In this document: positions 49,971-60,857 of the stretch, one piece after another
Numbering within the stretch: the first letter of the stretch is position 1
Layout: each line of letters starts with the position of its first letter
Assembly: GCA_029298735.1 (NCBI GenBank)
Contig: JANSLP010000006.1
Coordinates: forward strand, 310,001-374,000
Direction of reading: 5' to 3'
Length of the DNA stretch: 64,000 bases
Source: Ophiostoma sp. CBS 140.51
Taxonomy: Eukaryota > Ascomycota > Sordariomycetes > Ophiostomatales > Ophiostomataceae
Notes under the pieces: model-generated
Databases searched by the model: none
Told to the model about the DNA's origin: nothing
What the model saw: only the letters and a program-made list of their open reading frames with translations
Made by a program: the position numbers and the translations under genes

Positions 49971-50159
49971 CCAATCCAGAAGGACAGGCGAGCAGGGAAG
50001 AAAGAAAAGGCGACGGTCGGTGAAATATTAAAAATTATTGAATATTTTCTCTGAAATATAGCTGTGAAAAGAGAACAAAAAATGAAACCATAAATAAATA
50101 ACGACAAAAATGACAATTATTGCCGAAAATAATATAACAGACATTTTCTTTCACCACGC

Positions 50160-51812
50160 CTACGGAGAAATGACCTGCAGGAAGTCGTTCTCCAGGTTAG
50201 TGTAGAAGGAGGCTCCAGCAACAACCGTAGGTGCACCAGCTGCGGTGACACCGCAATTCTGTGCCCAATTGCCCGACTTGTTATACTTGTCACCAACAAA
50301 TTCAACATAGTCGTCCAGCAGACACGAGTAGCCAGGTCCATTCTGACAACCGGGGACCGGGTAGACAATGTCGTTCATCAGTACGCGAATAAATGTGTGG
50401 TTTGTTGTCGATGTTTCAAATGAAGGCACTTTGGTCTTTCCAGCACATGCGCGTTGGGAAACGGGCAACAGGTCACTGGCGTTGCCGATGCTGGGCTTCA
50501 CAGCACAGTTGAGACGCTCAAAGCCAATGGTGCCACGCATCGTCGTGAAGCGGTTGCCGATGTACAGGCGGTTCGGGTCCATCTCTGTATCAGACAGTGC
50601 CGCTTGCGAGTCGTGAACGCCAGACGCAGTGATCAGCTCATTCAGCTGGCCGTCGTTGAGGAAGCTGACCATGAGCCGAGGAGGAGTAAAGTCTGAGCCA
50701 TCGGCTGCCGTACCGTTGAGAGCACCCGGACCCTTTTGGAGGAGACCTGCAACTGTGTTGAGGTAAGGAAGCATCATTGTCGCCGGCAGGTCGGTTCCAG
50801 GACCGACTCCATAGTAGTAGCGGAGGTCGTTGGAATATTGGTAGTACTGCAGCTCCTCATCAGTGAAGACGTTGCACCATGGCGAGACACGACCTGTGAT
50901 CTGCGACTCGAATCCACAGAGGTAAGGCATCTGTGCGATATCGTTGGCGGTGAAGGTCAGATTACCAGAGATAAGTGCCTGCAGGCGCTTCTGGATGGGG
51001 GGAATGTAGACGTTGGACCAGTTGGTGAAAAAAGTGCCACCAGACGAGTCGACAAAATTGGGGCAGGAGTCAGAAGGACCGAGGGAATTGCCAATGGCAT
51101 TGACGCTGCCGGCTGATGTGACAGAAACGACGTGGCCCAATTTGGTAGCATTGACACCCAGAAAGCCGTGGACAAACAGCTTGGCCGTCTGGAGGACCCG
51201 CGAGTAGTTGTTGGCCCAGACGTACAGATCATCACCCTCGTTATAGAGCTGTGGGTATTTTGTGCGCAGAGCGTAGGCCATATCAAAGGCCTCTTTCTGT
51301 CCAGTCGGCGAGAGATTGGACATTTGCAGGCCGGGGTTGGTGAGCACAGTTTTCCAGGAGGGAAGGAAGGAAAGGCCTCCGGTGGCATTGTATCCATTCT
51401 TGGCAGAAAACTGGAAAGTCAGTCACAGAATATTGGAGCAGAACATCACAGACAGCATACCAACTTACTCTGTTCTGCATATCAACCCATCCATTGTAGG
51501 CACCGAGGTCGGGGTAGCGTGAGCCATGGCGAGACACGAAGAAAGCCTGGTCGACGGTACAGTGGTCGGGCACGTCAGATGAGATACCGTAAACGTTGGG
51601 ACCTGTTATGTCAGTATGTCTTGGCCTTCGATGGAGCGTGGCTTTGAATACATCTTACCAGGAGCATAGGGGCCATTTGCGCCAAGCCAGTTGAGAGGAT
51701 TTGTGGCCGCAGATGTTTTGGGGAAGTTGACGTCGAAAGCAGGCGACAGCATAGCGCCGACCTGTGCATTTGCGGCACCTGCCAGGAAAAGGACACTTGC
51801 AAAGAGGGCCAT
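50160..51812 (-). CDS. Secreted histidine-type acid phosphatase
   Basis: Minus-strand exons 51812-51659, 51602-51469 and 51410-50160, with introns of 56 and 58 nt (GTAAGA...ACAG and GTAAGT...CCAG), give 512 residues. A signal peptide (MALFASVLFLAGAANAQ) is followed by VSRHGSRYPD, the RHGxRxP active-site motif (Arg76, His77, Arg80), where His77 forms the phosphohistidine intermediate. There are many NxS/T glycosylation sites and cysteines typical of fungal extracellular acid phosphatases and phytase relatives. The second catalytic motif, usually His-Asp, reads FLNDGQLNE (Asn348-Asp349) here: the Asp is kept and the His is replaced. The enzyme probably releases phosphate from extracellular organic esters. 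Substrate cannot be told from sequence. It is divergent from the arylsulfotransferase-family gene and near PHO89. Confidence 0.9.
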
Positions 51813-53085
51813 CGTGGAAGTGCAAGGAGTAAGCCAATACAAAAAAAAAGTGAAGGGGTTGAAAAAAATGACCGTGTATAGTCGAGAATCACTTGGCCAA
51901 TGCTGTGGTGAGGGAAAGGTCAAAATGAGGAAACGATCTGACAATGGATGGGCGCCTTTGAATATATGCTCATCAATGTCATGTCCCTATCTACATATAT
52001 ACGGCGCACGATACAGATTTACATATACACTGCCGGCATTGTGATTGCAGCATTTTCAACGGACAAATCTGACAGCATCGCAATCCAAGCATCACTGATA
52101 CCGAACAATTGCACGCAGATCTCGGGTTCCCCATATTATTGATGGACTTTTTCAACGGCTGCCAGAGTGTGCTAGACAAAATCGAGGATCTGCGCCGGAG
52201 CACGAGGGCCAGTCAGCGTGGTTCTTTGGTTCATTGAGTTCTCACGCCCACCTCGGCTGTTGTTAGTTGTCAGTAATGACCGCGTCGCGTGGTATTGGGC
52301 AGAACCAACGTGAATCACCCCGGGTTTGTGAAGTCCATGTCACAGTTCCTAGCAACCTGTGTCTGTTTGTGGCAGATTGTGGCTTCGGGAACGTGGAGCT
52401 AACACGTTTTTTGCGTCGGTAGGTACAGTGTACGTCACGCAGGGCATGCCAAGACGTCGTGAGATTAGACATTGTTGGAATTCAATGCATGAACAACTAT
52501 GCTCTGGGAACATGGGTGCTATTGTAAAGATTGTGAATGCACAGTGCAGGGCGCGTCATTTCTTTTTCGCAGGGGTCAAGGAGAAGAATTTGCCCTGGAA
52601 GGCGTTAATGCGAGCGCGTGGTCCGGCAAGGTCGTATTTGCTTTGCACTGTGCGAAGTTTCTCCACTCAATCGCTTGAACCGAGGGGCACACAAAATCAA
52701 AGAAGATACAGATACAAAACGACGAGTGCCCCGTCTTGTTTCCTTCTCTCGAATAACTTTTGTCATTTCGAAAAATATCAGCTTGTCAGATTTCTTCTCG
52801 CGTGCTGCATTGAATTGTGGAGTGAAGTGGTGCAGAAACGGAAATATGCTGGGCTACTGTGATGAATTGGTGTTAGTGTGTTGACGTGATTGAGAGCTGT
52901 GGCGCAATTGCCTAGCTGTCTGTCAATTAACGAGACGACATGACCGATGTGAAAGTAGGAGGGAATAAAAAGACGGAAACCATGAGCATGAAAAAAAACA
53001 GCAAAATTTCACTTGTAATTTTTCTCTTCCTTTTTTGCTGTTTATTGCTTTGCCTTCACATACATCCGGCACAGATATCAGAGCT
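51813..53085. promoter_or_regulatory. Divergent promoter region of acid phosphatase and arylsulfotransferase-family genes
   Basis: 1.27 kb between the two start codons. No perfect CACGTG was found. AACGTG (52390-52395) and CACGTT (52403-52408) lie close together about 0.6 kb upstream of the phosphatase; CACGTT is the weaker Pho4-type half-match used in yeast acid-phosphatase promoters. The frame at 52359-52862 is not believed to be a gene. Confidence 0.45.
52403..52408. promoter_or_regulatory. CACGTT, candidate weak Pho4/NUC-1-type site
   Basis: Matches the low-affinity E-box variant of phosphate regulators; it sits between the phosphatase and sulfotransferase starts, 13 bp from an AACGTG. 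Such hexamers are common by chance. Confidence 0.25.
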
Positions 53086-54756
53086 ATGAGGACAGCATCC
53101 ATCCCTACACTTGCCGTATTGGCCGGCATCGCTTCGGCGAGCTTTGAATTCCGAAGCCGCCCAGAGTTTTCGATTCCTCATCTGAACATCACGACGCCCG
53201 GAAAGACGGATTCTCTTGAGAAGGGTTTGCTGTTTGTTGCCCAGTACCCGGGCTTCACGACAGACCCGGAGCATCCCGCCTTTGGTCCGACTCAGCCGGG
53301 CGCCTACATTTTCCGAGACGACGGCGAGCTTGTCTGGTCTGGCGTTGGCTACCACGCGGGATGGGTGGCCAACTTTGTGCCTGTGGTCTGGAAGGGCGAC
53401 CACTACCTGCGTGCCTTCCAGGGCGCATTGGATCCAGTCCACGGCCGCATGTTCGGTTTCCACTCGCTGCTGGACAAGCACTACCAGCACGCCAAGATTC
53501 TCCAGCCGGGCGGCCACCGTTGGGCCTCGGCGCACGAGTTCAACATAATTAACGAGAAGACGGCATTGATTGAGATTCCGTTGCCGGTCGTGGCTTCACT
53601 TGACCCATGGGGTGGCGACGAGAGCCAGATCTGGGTGCTTTCCAGTGGTTTCCAGGGTATGTTTCCTTCCTTTGACTTAAATATAATTGAGAAAGGGGAC
53701 CCACACTAACAAAATGCAGAGGTCGACATTGACACCAGCGAGGTCCTTTTTGAGTGGCATAGTTTTGACCACGTCGACCCCAAGCGCAGCGCCTTCCCTC
53801 TCGACACTCAGACAAACATCTTCGGCTCGGGCCGCTCCGAGAGTGACGCATGGAACTACTTCCACGTCAACAGCATCGACAAGGACGACGAGGGCAACTA
53901 TCTTGTGTCGGCTCGCAACATGGCTACCGTGTACAAGCTGAACGGTACTGACGGCAGTGTCATCTGGCAGCTGGGCGGACTACACGGCGGCTCCGACTTT
54001 GAGTTTGAGGACCCGGAGAACGACCTCTTTGGCTACCAGCACCATGCCCGTTTCCGTGGTCGGTCGGCCGATGGCAGAGTCGAGTACATCTCTCTGTTTG
54101 ATAACGGTGCCCACTCGGCCGATGTGAAGACGCATCCTTCCTCGCGTGCCCGTGTTTACAAGCTCAACTATAACACTGGCAAGGCCACGGCCATCCGTTC
54201 GCACGAGGCGCCAGACGGTCTGTCTGCTGCGACGCAGGGTAGTGTCCAGCTGCTGCCCAACGGCAACGCGTTTGTCAACTGGGGCCAGGCTGGTGCTATC
54301 ACTGAGTTTGCTGAGGACGGTGAGGTACTGTTACATGCCTACCTGGACTCGGCTCCCGCTGGGCGTCTCGTGCAGAGCTACCGTGGTTTCCGCGCGAACT
54401 GGACGGGTATCCCTGCAGAAGAGCCTGCCCTTGCTGTCTTTGCATCCGATTCGGGCAACAAAGAGGGCCTGGACGTGTATGTCTCGTGGAACGGTGACAC
54501 TGAAGCCAAAGCCTGGCGCTTCTATGTGGCGTCAGAGGGTCGCTTCCTGGGCGAAGTCAAGCGCTCTGGCTTCGAAACGCACGCATACTTCAAGAATGTT
54601 GCGCCGGTCTCCTCACTGGGCAGTGTCAAGATCTATGCTGAGGCTGTTGATAGCGACGATAACGTTCTGCGTCAGGCAAAGGCTGTCTCTGTGCAGCACA
54701 ACGTGAAGACTGGTGCTTCAAAGGCATACAAGAATGTTGGTCAGATTGAGCTGTGA
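53086..54756 (+). CDS. Secreted arylsulfotransferase (ASST)-family protein
   Basis: Exons 53086-53656 and 53720-54756, joined in phase 1 over a 63-nt intron (GTATGT, CACTAAC, GCAG), give 535 residues. A short signal peptide (MRTASIPTLAVLAGIASAS) precedes a beta-propeller-like domain with family features: GAYIFRDDGELVWSG, ASAHEFNII, DAWNYFHVNSID, IWQLGG, FGYQHHARF, ISLFDNGAH and GNAFVNWGQ. These histidine-bearing blades match the fungal arylsulfotransferase family. Bacterial ASSTs move sulfate between phenols via a sulfohistidine; for the fungal secreted members the reaction is unproven. The C-terminal ~120 residues look like a beta-sandwich add-on (YVSWNGDTEAKAWRFY). The next gene, PHO89, lies in the same orientation. 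Confidence 0.88.
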
Positions 54757-55010
54757 TGGTTGTGACACGGAATTGGAGGACAGACAATAGACAATGGGAC
54801 CTTTATAAGCTAGGAGATAGAAAGGTTAAATATCAATGCGAGTGTTGGCGCGGACAAAATATTTTGTGCTCCCGACTTTAGTTGCCGATGGCGGTTTTAG
54901 TCGAATCAAATATGCGAGCGAGTGTTTGAATTGAGTATTGTTCCTCATTTCGTCTGTTGAGAAGAAAAGCCCATCGTGATTGGCCAACTGCATCAATCCC
55001 GACTGACACA

Positions 55011-55016
55011 CACGTG
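55011..55016. promoter_or_regulatory. CACGTG box (CACGTGGG context), candidate Pho4/NUC-1 site
   Basis: Perfect palindromic E-box followed by GG, the high-affinity form for yeast Pho4; Neurospora NUC-1 also recognises CACGTG. It lies 1.0 kb upstream of the PHO89 start. Confidence 0.45.
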
Positions 55017-55447
55017 GGGGGGTTATGGCTTCTGATTAGACGATCCAGAAGCCTTTGCCAAGCGTCTTGGAACTCTTGGACGTTCTAGGTATTCTAGTTC
55101 CTTGTCATGCTCTGGTTTGTCCCTGACTATTTTCGACCTGGGCAAGCCTTGGCTACATCCGCAAAGCGACGTCGAAGTGGTATCAACAAGTGTCTAATGG
55201 GCAACTAGCCAGAAAGCTGGGTGTACAGCCTTGCGATAAACAAGAATATGGAGAGCAAAACCCCACCCGCATGAGTATGTCGTCTGCACGTCCACGCCGG
55301 CGACTGGGCTAGACCACATCGGCCCTTGACAAATGCATTCACCGAGACAGGAAAGACAAGCCAAGTCAGGCCGTAGCCAAAGCCGACTCTCATTTCCGTG
55401 AGCAGAATGCAAAGATAAAAGGACGGCGGCTCCCACTCGCTGAGGTC

Positions 55448-55483
55448 GCCAAGTTCGCCAAGTTGGCCAAGTTGGCCAAGTTG
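55448..55483. repeat. 4 x 9-nt minisatellite (GCCAAGTTG)
   Basis: Four tandem units, the first ending C rather than G, in the PHO89 upstream region. Confidence 0.9.
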
Positions 55484-55673
55484 CTGAATCGTCTTGGTAG
55501 AGCACCGGTGTCCTCCGTAGGATTGCGTGGACTGCAAAGACGAAAGAAAAAGAAAGAGTGTGGGAGTGTCTCCCCACGCTCTGTGTTGACCAAAAGACCA
55601 AAAGAACGCTCTCCGTGTCCCCGATCGGGCAAACAAACCAACTGACCGGGCGGCAAAGCAGACAGAGATGGCA

Positions 55674-55679
55674 CACGTG
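55674..55679. promoter_or_regulatory. CACGTG box, candidate Pho4/NUC-1 site
   Basis: Second perfect CACGTG, 353 bp before the PHO89 start codon, a usual distance for a fungal upstream activating site. Confidence 0.5.
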
Positions 55680-56031
55680 CTCCGTTCCACACCCACGAGG
55701 GTCGACCGAAGAATCAAAACAGGCGATATGAAGACAATGCGAATGGTCGACAAACCGTCCGGCCAAGACGCTGCCGAGTCTTGTGGTTGAAAATATGCCC
55801 ACCGAGAGAATCCGACCATGGACTGTCAGAAAACGTGTGGCCGAAGACAAATATGGGAGTCCGTCTTTGAATTGAAGAATATAAGACTCCCGATGATCAG
55901 CAACTGATGTATATCGATTTCTTCTGCATTCCATCTTCTGCAACTCCCAGCCTTATTGCTTGTCTCCTCATTATTTTGTCCTGGCACTAGCAACACTTGA
56001 GGACCTACAACACATATTCTCACCTCTCAAG

Positions 56032-58028
56032 ATGGTTCGCCTTCTCGAATACAACCACTTGTTCGCGGTTGGCACCATTTTCGCCTTTCTGGATGCCTGG
56101 AACATTGGTATGTCACTTCCCCGTGCGGCTCATAATTTATTTCGTTCACTAACTTCGCTCACATCATAGGTGCCAACGATGTCGCTAACTCATGGGCCAC
56201 GTCGGTCAGCTCGCGCTCTGTCACCTACCTGCAGGCCATGTGCCTTGCTAGCGTGATGGAGTTTGCTGGTGCCGTCGGTGTTGGTGCTCGTGTGGCTGAT
56301 ACGATCCGCACCAAGGTCGTCAACACTGCTCTGTACGCCGGTGAACCGGGCATGCTCATGCTGGGCATGGTCTGTGCCATCGTCGCTTCGTCTTGCTACC
56401 TGACCTTTGCCACTAAGGTCGGTTTCCCCGTCTCGACCACGCACTCCATCATGGGCGGTGTCATCGGCATGGGTATTGCATCTGTCGGTGCCAACGGTAT
56501 CCAGTGGGTTGGCTCTGGCGGAGGTACGGCTGTTGTCAACTCTGGTGTCGTCCAGGTTTTCTTGGCATGGGTCGTGGCCCCCGGTATCTCGGCCATCTTT
56601 GGTGCCATCATCTTCACCGTCACCAAGTATTTTGTCATGCTGCGGTCCAACCCAGTATACAAGGCCCTTTTCACGGTTCCTGTCTACTTTGGCATCACTG
56701 CGTCTCTTCTCACAATGCTGCTGCTCTGGAAGGGCGGTAACTACACCGTCACTCTGAACGACGCCCAGATTGCCGGTGTCATTGTTGGCGTCGGTGTTGC
56801 TTGGGGTCTCTTCATTGGCTTCTTCCTCTGCCCGTGGCTGTACTGCAAGGTTATCCGTGACGACTGGACCATCAAGCCTTACCATCTGGTTCTGGGCCCC
56901 CTGAACCTAAAGCGCCCCGATGCTGGCCCGCCGCCTCCCGGCTACCGCGGCACTCGCAACTTCTACCAGGGCCATCTGACCCAGGAGCAGCTTGACGAGC
57001 AGCGTAACCGCACTGAGGTCCGCGAGGAGGTGCCCAGCCGCCAAGGTGGTAGCGACGAGGAGGCTACCGTCGGTGAGATGTCGCCGGAGCTCAAGGGCAA
57101 CAACGCTGCCAACACTGCCAGTGTGTCGGACGACGGCGTTGTCAACCGCCACGCTCGCAGTGGTCAGCTCCGTCCTCCCGCCGCCAACGAGACCGAGCCG
57201 CGCAAGACGATTGTCGGTCCCAAGCCTGAGGGCAAGTGGTACTCCGGCCCGGTACTTTTCTGGTACATCAAGCGTGCTATTTTCCGTGGTGTCGACGTCG
57301 ACATTATCAGCTCTCAGCACGATAAGCGTGACATGTTGACAGGCGATCTTGAGGCCATGCACGCCCGTGCTGCCCAGTACGACAACAAGACCGAGTACAT
57401 GTTCACTTTCCTGCAGGTCATGACTGCTGCCACTGCTTCGTTCACCCACGGTGCCAACGATATTGCCAACGCCATCGGTCCCTATGCCACCATCTATCAG
57501 ATTTGGAATGACGGCGCCCTGCCCGAAAAGGGCAAGGCTGATGTGCCCATCTGGATTTTGGTCTTTGGTGCATCCGCACTTGTCATTGGTCTGTGGACTT
57601 TTGGCTACAACATTATGCGCAATTTGGGCAACCGCATCACGCTGCACTCGCCATCCCGTGGCTTTTCTATGGAGCTTGCTAGTGCCACGACTATTATTCT
57701 CGCCACCCGCCTCAGTAAGTCTAAGTTTGTTTGTATTTGTGACTCTCTTCGGGGTTGTCTGTTGGTTGATTCTATTTTTGCATCGGCTTTTTTATTTGTC
57801 TGCGTCATCCACTAGTGCCAACAACTAACACTTGCAGAACTTCCTGTGTCAACTACGCAGTGCATTACGGGTGCTACCGTCGGCGTCGGCTTGTGCTCGG
57901 GTGACTGGCGGACCATCAACTGGCGCATGGTCCTCTGGATCTACTCTGGCTGGGTAATCACGCTTCCGTGCACGGGTCTGATCTCGGGTCTGCTGATGGC
58001 TTTCATCATCCACTCGCCGCGGTGGTAA
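56032..58028 (+). CDS. PHO89: PHO89/pho-4-type sodium-phosphate symporter
   Basis: Exons 56032-56107, 56170-57714 and 57838-58028, with introns of 62 and 123 nt, both phase 1, give 603 residues. The protein has the two inverted PiT/SLC20 signature repeats: GANDVANSWATSVSSRS near the N-terminus and GANDIANAIGPYATIYQIW in the second half, with FPVSTTHSIMGG and LPVSTTQCITGA as the paired downstream motifs. The first signature is split by intron 1, which supports the join. About ten to twelve membrane helices flank a long hydrophilic cytosolic loop (about residues 265-390, Pro/Glu/Ser-rich). It imports phosphate with sodium at the plasma membrane, chiefly under phosphate limitation and at higher pH. 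Two CACGTG boxes upstream fit phosphate-regulated transcription. Confidence 0.95.
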
Positions 58029-58385
58029 GAAAACTCTGGAAAATTGTGTGCAAAATCGTGTGCCCTACTTTCCAACATACCGTGCACACAAAAAACAAGA
58101 CAGGAAAAAGGGGAAAACAAGTGGCAAAGCAGCCACGATACCCTCACTCGCGCACAAATTGTTTTGTGAAAAGTTTCATAGCGTCTTTCTGTAGAATCTA
58201 TCATACATATAGCATTAATACCAGGCGGTTGCCAACCCTTCCATCAGATTTGATACATGAAGCCTATCGTTTCTCCCTTTTCATGTTTTGTTTGTCGTAT
58301 TGCTGCTGGTTTTTATGTCGTTGCTTTTCTGAATTTTAAAAGTTCGTTGGGCCTCGCGCAGCCAACCACGACCACGGATGGAAAA
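58029..58385. other. Convergent 3' intergenic region
   Basis: 357 bp between the stops of PHO89 (plus) and the HsbA-like gene (minus). It is T-rich near 58260-58340. No gene is seen. Confidence 0.6.
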
Positions 58386-58919
58386 TTAGATACCGTTGGA
58401 GAGGGAAAAGACCTCGATGGCCTGCTCGAACGAGGCGGCGATCGGGGCAGCCAGGTTAGTGGCAATAGCCTGGAGAGCCTGGGGGACCTTGGCGATGATG
58501 GCAGCGCTCATGTCATCAGAAGCGCTCTTCTGCGTCTTCAGGTCAAGAAGGACAATGGGGGCTAGTAGCAGATGCTCAAAATCATCGTGGGCGTTGATGA
58601 GGGCAGTCATGGTGCCGTTGACGGTGGTGGCCAGAGTGCTGACGGCTGTGGCGATGCTCAGAGCCTCCTCGGTGGTGAGAGGGTCGCTGTCCTCGGCAGT
58701 GTCGGTGCCGTCGTTGATGGCCGACAGGACGTGGGCGCTCTGGGTGACGATGGGGATTGAGCCAAGGAGACCGCCCGACCAGTCCTCGACGGTAGACTGA
58801 AGATCCGCAGTCTCAGAGTCGACGTTGTTGAGGGCGCTGACAATGTCGGCACCGCTGGCAGCAGCAGTGCTGGCAGTCACAGCCACGAAGGCAGCACGAA
58901 TGAGGGTAGAGACACGCAT
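58386..58919 (-). CDS. hsbA: HsbA/galactomannoprotein-type secreted cell-wall protein
   Basis: Single exon, 177 residues, ATG at 58919. A signal peptide (MRVSTLIRAAFVAVTASTAAA) precedes an all-helical, cysteine-free domain with ADIVSALNNVDSETADLQSTV at the start and regularly spaced Ala/Leu/Val heptads to the end. This pattern is the hydrophobic surface-binding protein A / antigenic galactomannoprotein (Mp1-like) family. In Aspergillus, HsbA coats hydrophobic surfaces and recruits hydrolases; Mp1-type relatives bind lipids. There is no GPI signal and no Ser/Thr-rich tail, so it is probably freely secreted or loosely wall-associated. It converges on PHO89 and has a CACGTG box about 480 bp upstream. 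Confidence 0.88.
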   Translation of the reverse strand: MRVSTLIRAAFVAVTASTAAASGADIVSALNNVDSETADLQSTVEDWSGGLLGSIPIVTQSAHVLSAINDGTDTAEDSDPLTTEEALSIATAVSTLATTVNGTMTALINAHDDFEHLLLAPIVLLDLKTQKSASDDMSAAIIAKVPQALQAIATNLAAPIAASFEQAIEVFSLSNGI

Positions 58920-59401
58920 GGTGATGGGATTGATGCGGGATTCGGCGAGCGAGATTTCCGTGAGTGGTGGTTGAAAGGGAGAAAAAGAGTGTGGTTGAGG
59001 AAAAAATCAAAATTGGAGAAGGGAGAAAGAAAAGGGGGAAGGAGACATATTTACAGAAAAGCGGGCAAGAAGGCAGATCAGCGGAATAATGAAGAAGGAG
59101 CGATCGCCACTGCACTGGCACTGGTATTCCGCACCTCATTACAGAGGGCATGGTTGTTCTTTACTGTCCATGACCATTGCTACTGTCGATCCGCCGTTGC
59201 AACATACCGTGGGAGCGGCCCAGTCGACGACGACCCCGGTACAACAAAAAGAAGCATCGACAAGGGTACGCAATGTGCTCCACGGGTGCACCTGGACACA
59301 TCTGGGGACATTCTGGGGAGCGGCATGGGCCATCTGGGAATCTGGAGATACATCTGCCCTCGGCTTGGCCCTCTCTAGAGATGAAAAAGCAGGTACAAAA
59401 A

Positions 59402-59407
59402 CACGTG
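59402..59407. promoter_or_regulatory. CACGTG box upstream of the HsbA-like gene
   Basis: Perfect E-box 483 bp upstream of the HsbA-like start codon; candidate Pho4/NUC-1 or other bHLH factor site. Function is inferred from the hexamer only. Confidence 0.3.
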
Positions 59408-60857
59408 AATGGAGAGGAAACACATGTGAAGGTGGCCGAGAGGGTGTTTTCAGTGATGATCGCTGTAAGTGAACAAAGCGCACATGGAAGCGGACAGGCG
59501 CCAGTGCAACATAGCGCCATTGTAGCCCTGGCCTCAGCGTGCTTCCCCGCTCCATTTCTTGTTTCAAGTCACATCAACATCCCTGTCAGCACGGCCAAAG
59601 ATGTGCGGGGAAATCAGACGGAGTATTTTGATCGGCGAAATAGAAGAAGACTTGTGCCAAAGAAATTCTCCACAGCAGCCTGAGCAACTGAGCAGCTGTG
59701 GCTCATGTTTTTGAGCTCTTACGGTATGTTCGTCGTACTCTGTGGAAAACCATTGGTGCAAGCTGGCACAACGTCATTACAGTTGCTTGGTCGTTTGCAC
59801 AGTGCGCACAACCAATGAGAAAATACAGAGGTTCTGCCATCAAACTTGTGCTGCTTGCGCATGTGAGAAAAATATTCAAAATCAAAGAAGGAAAAACAAA
59901 GGCCTCGCCGGCACCCCAACTGACAAAGCGGGCAAGGCAAGATGGTCAATGCACGGCGTTTTGAAATAAGCTTATTGATTGGCACGATCCCACACAACGG
60001 ACGACAGGCCATTTCCAGAAAAACAAAATATCCTGGGCATTGCGAGAAGTAACGGGAAAAAAATATCAACGCCATTCGCAGACACTGGCAAAAAGATACA
60101 AAAATTCTCTGCCGTACGGCAAGAGAGTAGAAGCTGTCAAAATCATCCGTGTAGTTTCTAGATGTGATTTTTTGGCACTATACATGTTAGGTTGTCAAAG
60201 GTTGCCGTACATTACCACAAATAAATACACTCCTCAAAAACTCGCACCAAAAACTTATCAGATTGGTCATGTCAGAGTATCCGGTCCACTTGTACCGGTC
60301 TTGTCACACGCTATTCTTAAACTCTATCTTTACCGTACACTTTTCTCGGTCATTCTCATCGGTCACTTCATGGTATCTTCTCGTCATTTGAGTTTGTGGT
60401 CACGTACATAATCGTTCCTATTGCTTATTCTCCTGGGCTGAAATCAAGTACGCACCAACGTTAGAACTCCGGGAGGACCTCACAACCACAGCGATATTGA
60501 TCACCTTCGATACTCCATCTGCTGACTTGGGCTTTCTTGGCACACTGGTCTCATTTGACTTCACAGAATACACAGGTAACTTCGTATCCACGACCATACG
60601 AGTGGCCTTCGTTGCGGTCACCCAGAACACTTGGTGACCATGACGAAGTCTGGATGAGCAAGCATATTCTCCGCTTCCATTCTATTTTATATCGGATTCT
60701 TGGAAGTCGGCCGTTTGATTCTCTCTGCTGTTATCCCTTTAGATGCAATTTCTGAAAGACGGGTCCACCCTTGCACAAGGCTTCGTCTTGCTGAGTGACA
60801 GGCACCTCTAGCAACTGCAACCGCCAGAGCGTTGCAAGGAGATATACTATGATCTGC

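Larger units (their letters stand above)
47181..50159. other. Gene desert, part 6: no supported gene
   Basis: 3' flank of the acid phosphatase at the right end (AT-rich from 50020) and otherwise unassignable sequence. It includes (GTTT)9 at 48314 and (GGAT)4 at 49955. Frames at 47629-48303 (minus) and 49128-49574 (plus) have no domain similarity. Confidence 0.55.
54757..56031 (+). promoter_or_regulatory. Upstream region of PHO89 with two CACGTG boxes
   Basis: 1.28 kb between the arylsulfotransferase stop and the PHO89 start. It contains two perfect CACGTG hexamers, a 9-nt minisatellite and a 249-codon minus frame (55194-55943) without recognisable domain. The last 80 bp before the ATG are C/T- and A-rich as for a leader. 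Confidence 0.5.

Noticed and set aside
60418..60630. Small minus-strand frame with plausible amino-acid mix
   Set aside because: 70 codons, starts within no credible context and has no recognisable domain or flanking exon.
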